7,304 nt of DNA from CBDVAK01 sp965371945. Its GTDB lineage: Bacteria > Pseudomonadota > Gammaproteobacteria > Competibacterales > JAHEDQ01. Shown in pieces: positions 5,870-7,304 of this stretch (its first letter is position 1; every line of letters starts with the position of its first letter). The DNA lies in contig CBDVAK010000172.1 of assembly GCA_965371945.1 (NCBI GenBank), forward strand, positions 1 through 7,304, given 5' to 3'. The position numbers were made by a program, and so were the translations under genes. The notes beneath the pieces are model-generated. The model saw only the letters and a program-made list of their open reading frames with translations. It made no database searches and was not told the DNA's origin.

Positions 5870-7246
5870 TCAGCGGGTCTTGCGGGGCCTGCTCCAGCCC
5901 TCTATGGTGCGCAACCTGCCACGCTCGACAGCAAGCGTGTCGGCGGGGACATCTCTGGAAATGGTCGAGCCGGCGCCGATGGTGGCACCGGCACCGACTT
6001 CGACGGGTGCCACCAGTGCGGTGTTGGACCCGATGAATGCCCGTTCGCCGATACGGGTACGATGCTTGTTGGCGCCATCATAGTTGCAGGTGATGGTGCC
6101 AGCACCCACATTGGCATCACGACCAACCTCCGCGTCACCGATATAGCTGAGGTGGTTGGCCTTGGCACCTTCTCCGAGGCGGCTGTTCTTGATCTCGACG
6201 AAATTGCCGACTCGCGCCGTGGCTGCCAGCTCGGCCCCCGGGCGCAACCTTGCAAATGGCCCGACCTGGCAACCGCGCCCGACATGCGCCGATTCCAGTA
6301 CGCAATGGGCGTGAATCTGGCATCCATCTTCAAGTACGCAGTCTCGTACCACGCAATGGGGCCCGATTCGAACCTGTTCGCCAATCTGCACCCGTCCCTC
6401 GAAAATGACGTTGACATCGATGACACAATCCTTGCCCACGGTCACCTGCCCGCGCACATCGACGCGGGCCGGGTCCGCCAGGGTGGCTCCGGCAAGCATC
6501 AGGTCTTGTGCATAGCGCTTTTGCAGGCTGCGCTCGAGGATCGCCAGCTGGATGCGGTCGTTGGCGCCCAGCACCTCGCTGTGATCGCTGACGGTGCGTG
6601 CAACGACCTGGTGATTCTCCCCGGAAGCCATCGCGATCACATCGGTGAGATAGTACTCGCCCTGCGAGTTTTGATTGTCCAGCGCCGTCACCCAGGTGCG
6701 CAATGCGCTCGCCGGAGCTGCCAGAATCCCGGTGTTGCACTCCTCGATGAGTTGCTGCTCGGGGTCGGCATCTTTCTGTTCCACGATACCGACCACATGA
6801 TCGCCATCATCTCGCAGGATACGCCCATAACCCTGAGGGTCAGCAAGCCGCACCGTCAACAATGCCAGCGCCCCGCTACGCGCCGATTCAACCAGCGGCC
6901 GCAGGGTCTCCGCCCTGATCAGGGGGACGTCGCCATACAGAACCAACACCACCGAATCGGTACCGCAATAGGGCAGGGCCTGGGACACGGCGTGGCCGGT
7001 ACCAAGCTGTTGCTGCTGGGCGACCCACTGCACATCCAGTTCGGAACACGCCTTGCGAACCTGCTCGCCACCGTGACCGTGGACAACCAGGGTGCGTTCG
7101 GGACAAAGCTCGGAGGCAACCTCGACCACGTGAGCGAGCATCGGCCTGCCCGCCAGGGTGTGCAACACCTTGGGAAGCCGGGAAGCCATCCGCTTGCCTT
7201 GACCGGCAGCCAGTATTACCACCTGCAAGTTCGCGGTCTCAGTCAT
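5870..7246 (-). CDS. glmU: Bifunctional GlmU: glucosamine-1-phosphate N-acetyltransferase / UDP-GlcNAc pyrophosphorylase
   Basis: Cytoplasmic enzyme for the last two steps of UDP-N-acetylglucosamine synthesis: acetyl-CoA-dependent acetylation of glucosamine-1-phosphate, then uridylyl transfer from UTP. It feeds peptidoglycan and lipopolysaccharide. The 458-residue product fits the usual 456. The N-terminal nucleotidyltransferase (about 1-230) shows LAAGQGKRM (12-20), LPKVLH (24-29), QQLGTGHA (79-86), GDVPL with metal-binding Asp106, GYGRI (139-143) and NTGI (171-174). The C-terminal left-handed beta-helix (about 250-440) has hexapeptide repeats, RLRPGA, catalytic His365 in NHLSYIGD, and NVGAGTITCNYDGANKHRT. 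The usual Thr of the GxGTRM loop is Lys here, a variant I recall from other GlmU proteins. ATG 7246 gives the standard N-terminus. No Shine-Dalgarno is seen, but the preceding gene's stop overlaps this start by 8 nt, suggesting translational coupling. uvrD follows 28 nt downstream. Confidence 0.97.
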   Translation of the reverse strand: MTETANLQVVILAAGQGKRMASRLPKVLHTLAGRPMLAHVVEVASELCPERTLVVHGHGGEQVRKACSELDVQWVAQQQQLGTGHAVSQALPYCGTDSVVLVLYGDVPLIRAETLRPLVESARSGALALLTVRLADPQGYGRILRDDGDHVVGIVEQKDADPEQQLIEECNTGILAAPASALRTWVTALDNQNSQGEYYLTDVIAMASGENHQVVARTVSDHSEVLGANDRIQLAILERSLQKRYAQDLMLAGATLADPARVDVRGQVTVGKDCVIDVNVIFEGRVQIGEQVRIGPHCVVRDCVLEDGCQIHAHCVLESAHVGRGCQVGPFARLRPGAELAATARVGNFVEIKNSRLGEGAKANHLSYIGDAEVGRDANVGAGTITCNYDGANKHRTRIGERAFIGSNTALVAPVEVGAGATIGAGSTISRDVPADTLAVERGRLRTIEGWSRPRKTR

Positions 7247-7304
7247 GGGCGGGTGCCGGGGTGGTGATTTCGAGCTGGCTGCGGACCACGTAGCCCGCCT
7301 GCAG
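7239..7304 (-). CDS. 3' end of an unidentified gene upstream of glmU (partial, cut by window edge)
   Basis: Reading the minus strand from the right edge, an open frame gives LQAGYVVRSQLEITTPAPAHD and ends at TGA 7241-7239, inside the glmU start (ATGACTGA overlap). Eighteen of the 21 sense codons end in G or C, as expected for a real gene in this GC-rich DNA. The alternative frame that ends in an ATGA overlap has a much poorer third-position pattern. In E. coli the gene before glmU is atpC, but I do not recognise this tail as ATP synthase epsilon and assign no function. Confidence 0.55.
   Translation of the reverse strand: MQAGYVVRSQLEITTPAPAHD

Noticed and set aside
4759..6036. 425-codon open frame on the plus strand opposite uvrD and the end of glmU
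   Set aside because: It is antisense to two clearly recognised genes, its translation resembles no family I know, and it crosses the glmU-uvrD junction. GC-rich codon bias commonly leaves such antisense frames open.
5606..7267. 553-codon open frame on the plus strand opposite glmU and the start of uvrD
   Set aside because: It is a long antisense shadow of glmU. The translation has no recognisable domain, whereas the minus strand carries complete GlmU with all catalytic motifs.

Overview
This GC-rich window comes from a bacterial chromosome. It carries five complete housekeeping genes and the tail of a sixth. Recalled E. coli proteins align well with the RsmE, ExoIII, UvrD and GlmU products here, in length and motif order. 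UvrD and GlmU are particularly close. The source is therefore most likely a GC-rich gammaproteobacterium; I cannot resolve genus. No mobile element, phage gene, CRISPR array, tRNA or rRNA was seen, and no gene looks broken.

Layout, left to right. At 40-765 (minus) is rsmE, a 16S rRNA uridine methyltransferase with a GTG start and a near-perfect Shine-Dalgarno. A short intergenic region (766-853) separates it from the divergent xth gene (854-1636, plus; exonuclease III/AP endonuclease). A signal-peptide-bearing MscS-type channel with a large periplasmic domain follows at 1696-3444 (plus), 59 nt after xth. A 201-nt convergent intergenic region (3445-3645) holds several inverted repeats and no credible gene. 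On the minus strand, reading right to left, come the last 21 codons of an unidentified gene (7239-7304), glmU (5870-7246) and uvrD (3646-5841). They are packed tightly enough to be one transcription unit: the unknown gene overlaps glmU by 8 nt, and glmU and uvrD are 28 nt apart.

Functions. Two genes serve DNA repair: Xth cuts abasic sites and trims blocked 3' ends, and UvrD unwinds DNA in nucleotide excision and mismatch repair. GlmU makes UDP-N-acetylglucosamine for peptidoglycan and lipopolysaccharide. RsmE modifies the 30S ribosomal decoding region. The channel is predicted to relieve osmotic pressure. They do not form one pathway; the grouping looks like ordinary chromosomal synteny.

I found no new multi-gene system. 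The features most worth a second look are structural. There is a perfect, codon-aligned 30-nt palindrome inside uvrD, a strong hairpin just inside the rsmE coding start, and a third inverted repeat after the channel gene. All three share an ATGTC/GACAT core. There is also a cluster of mutually exclusive stems between the convergent genes.
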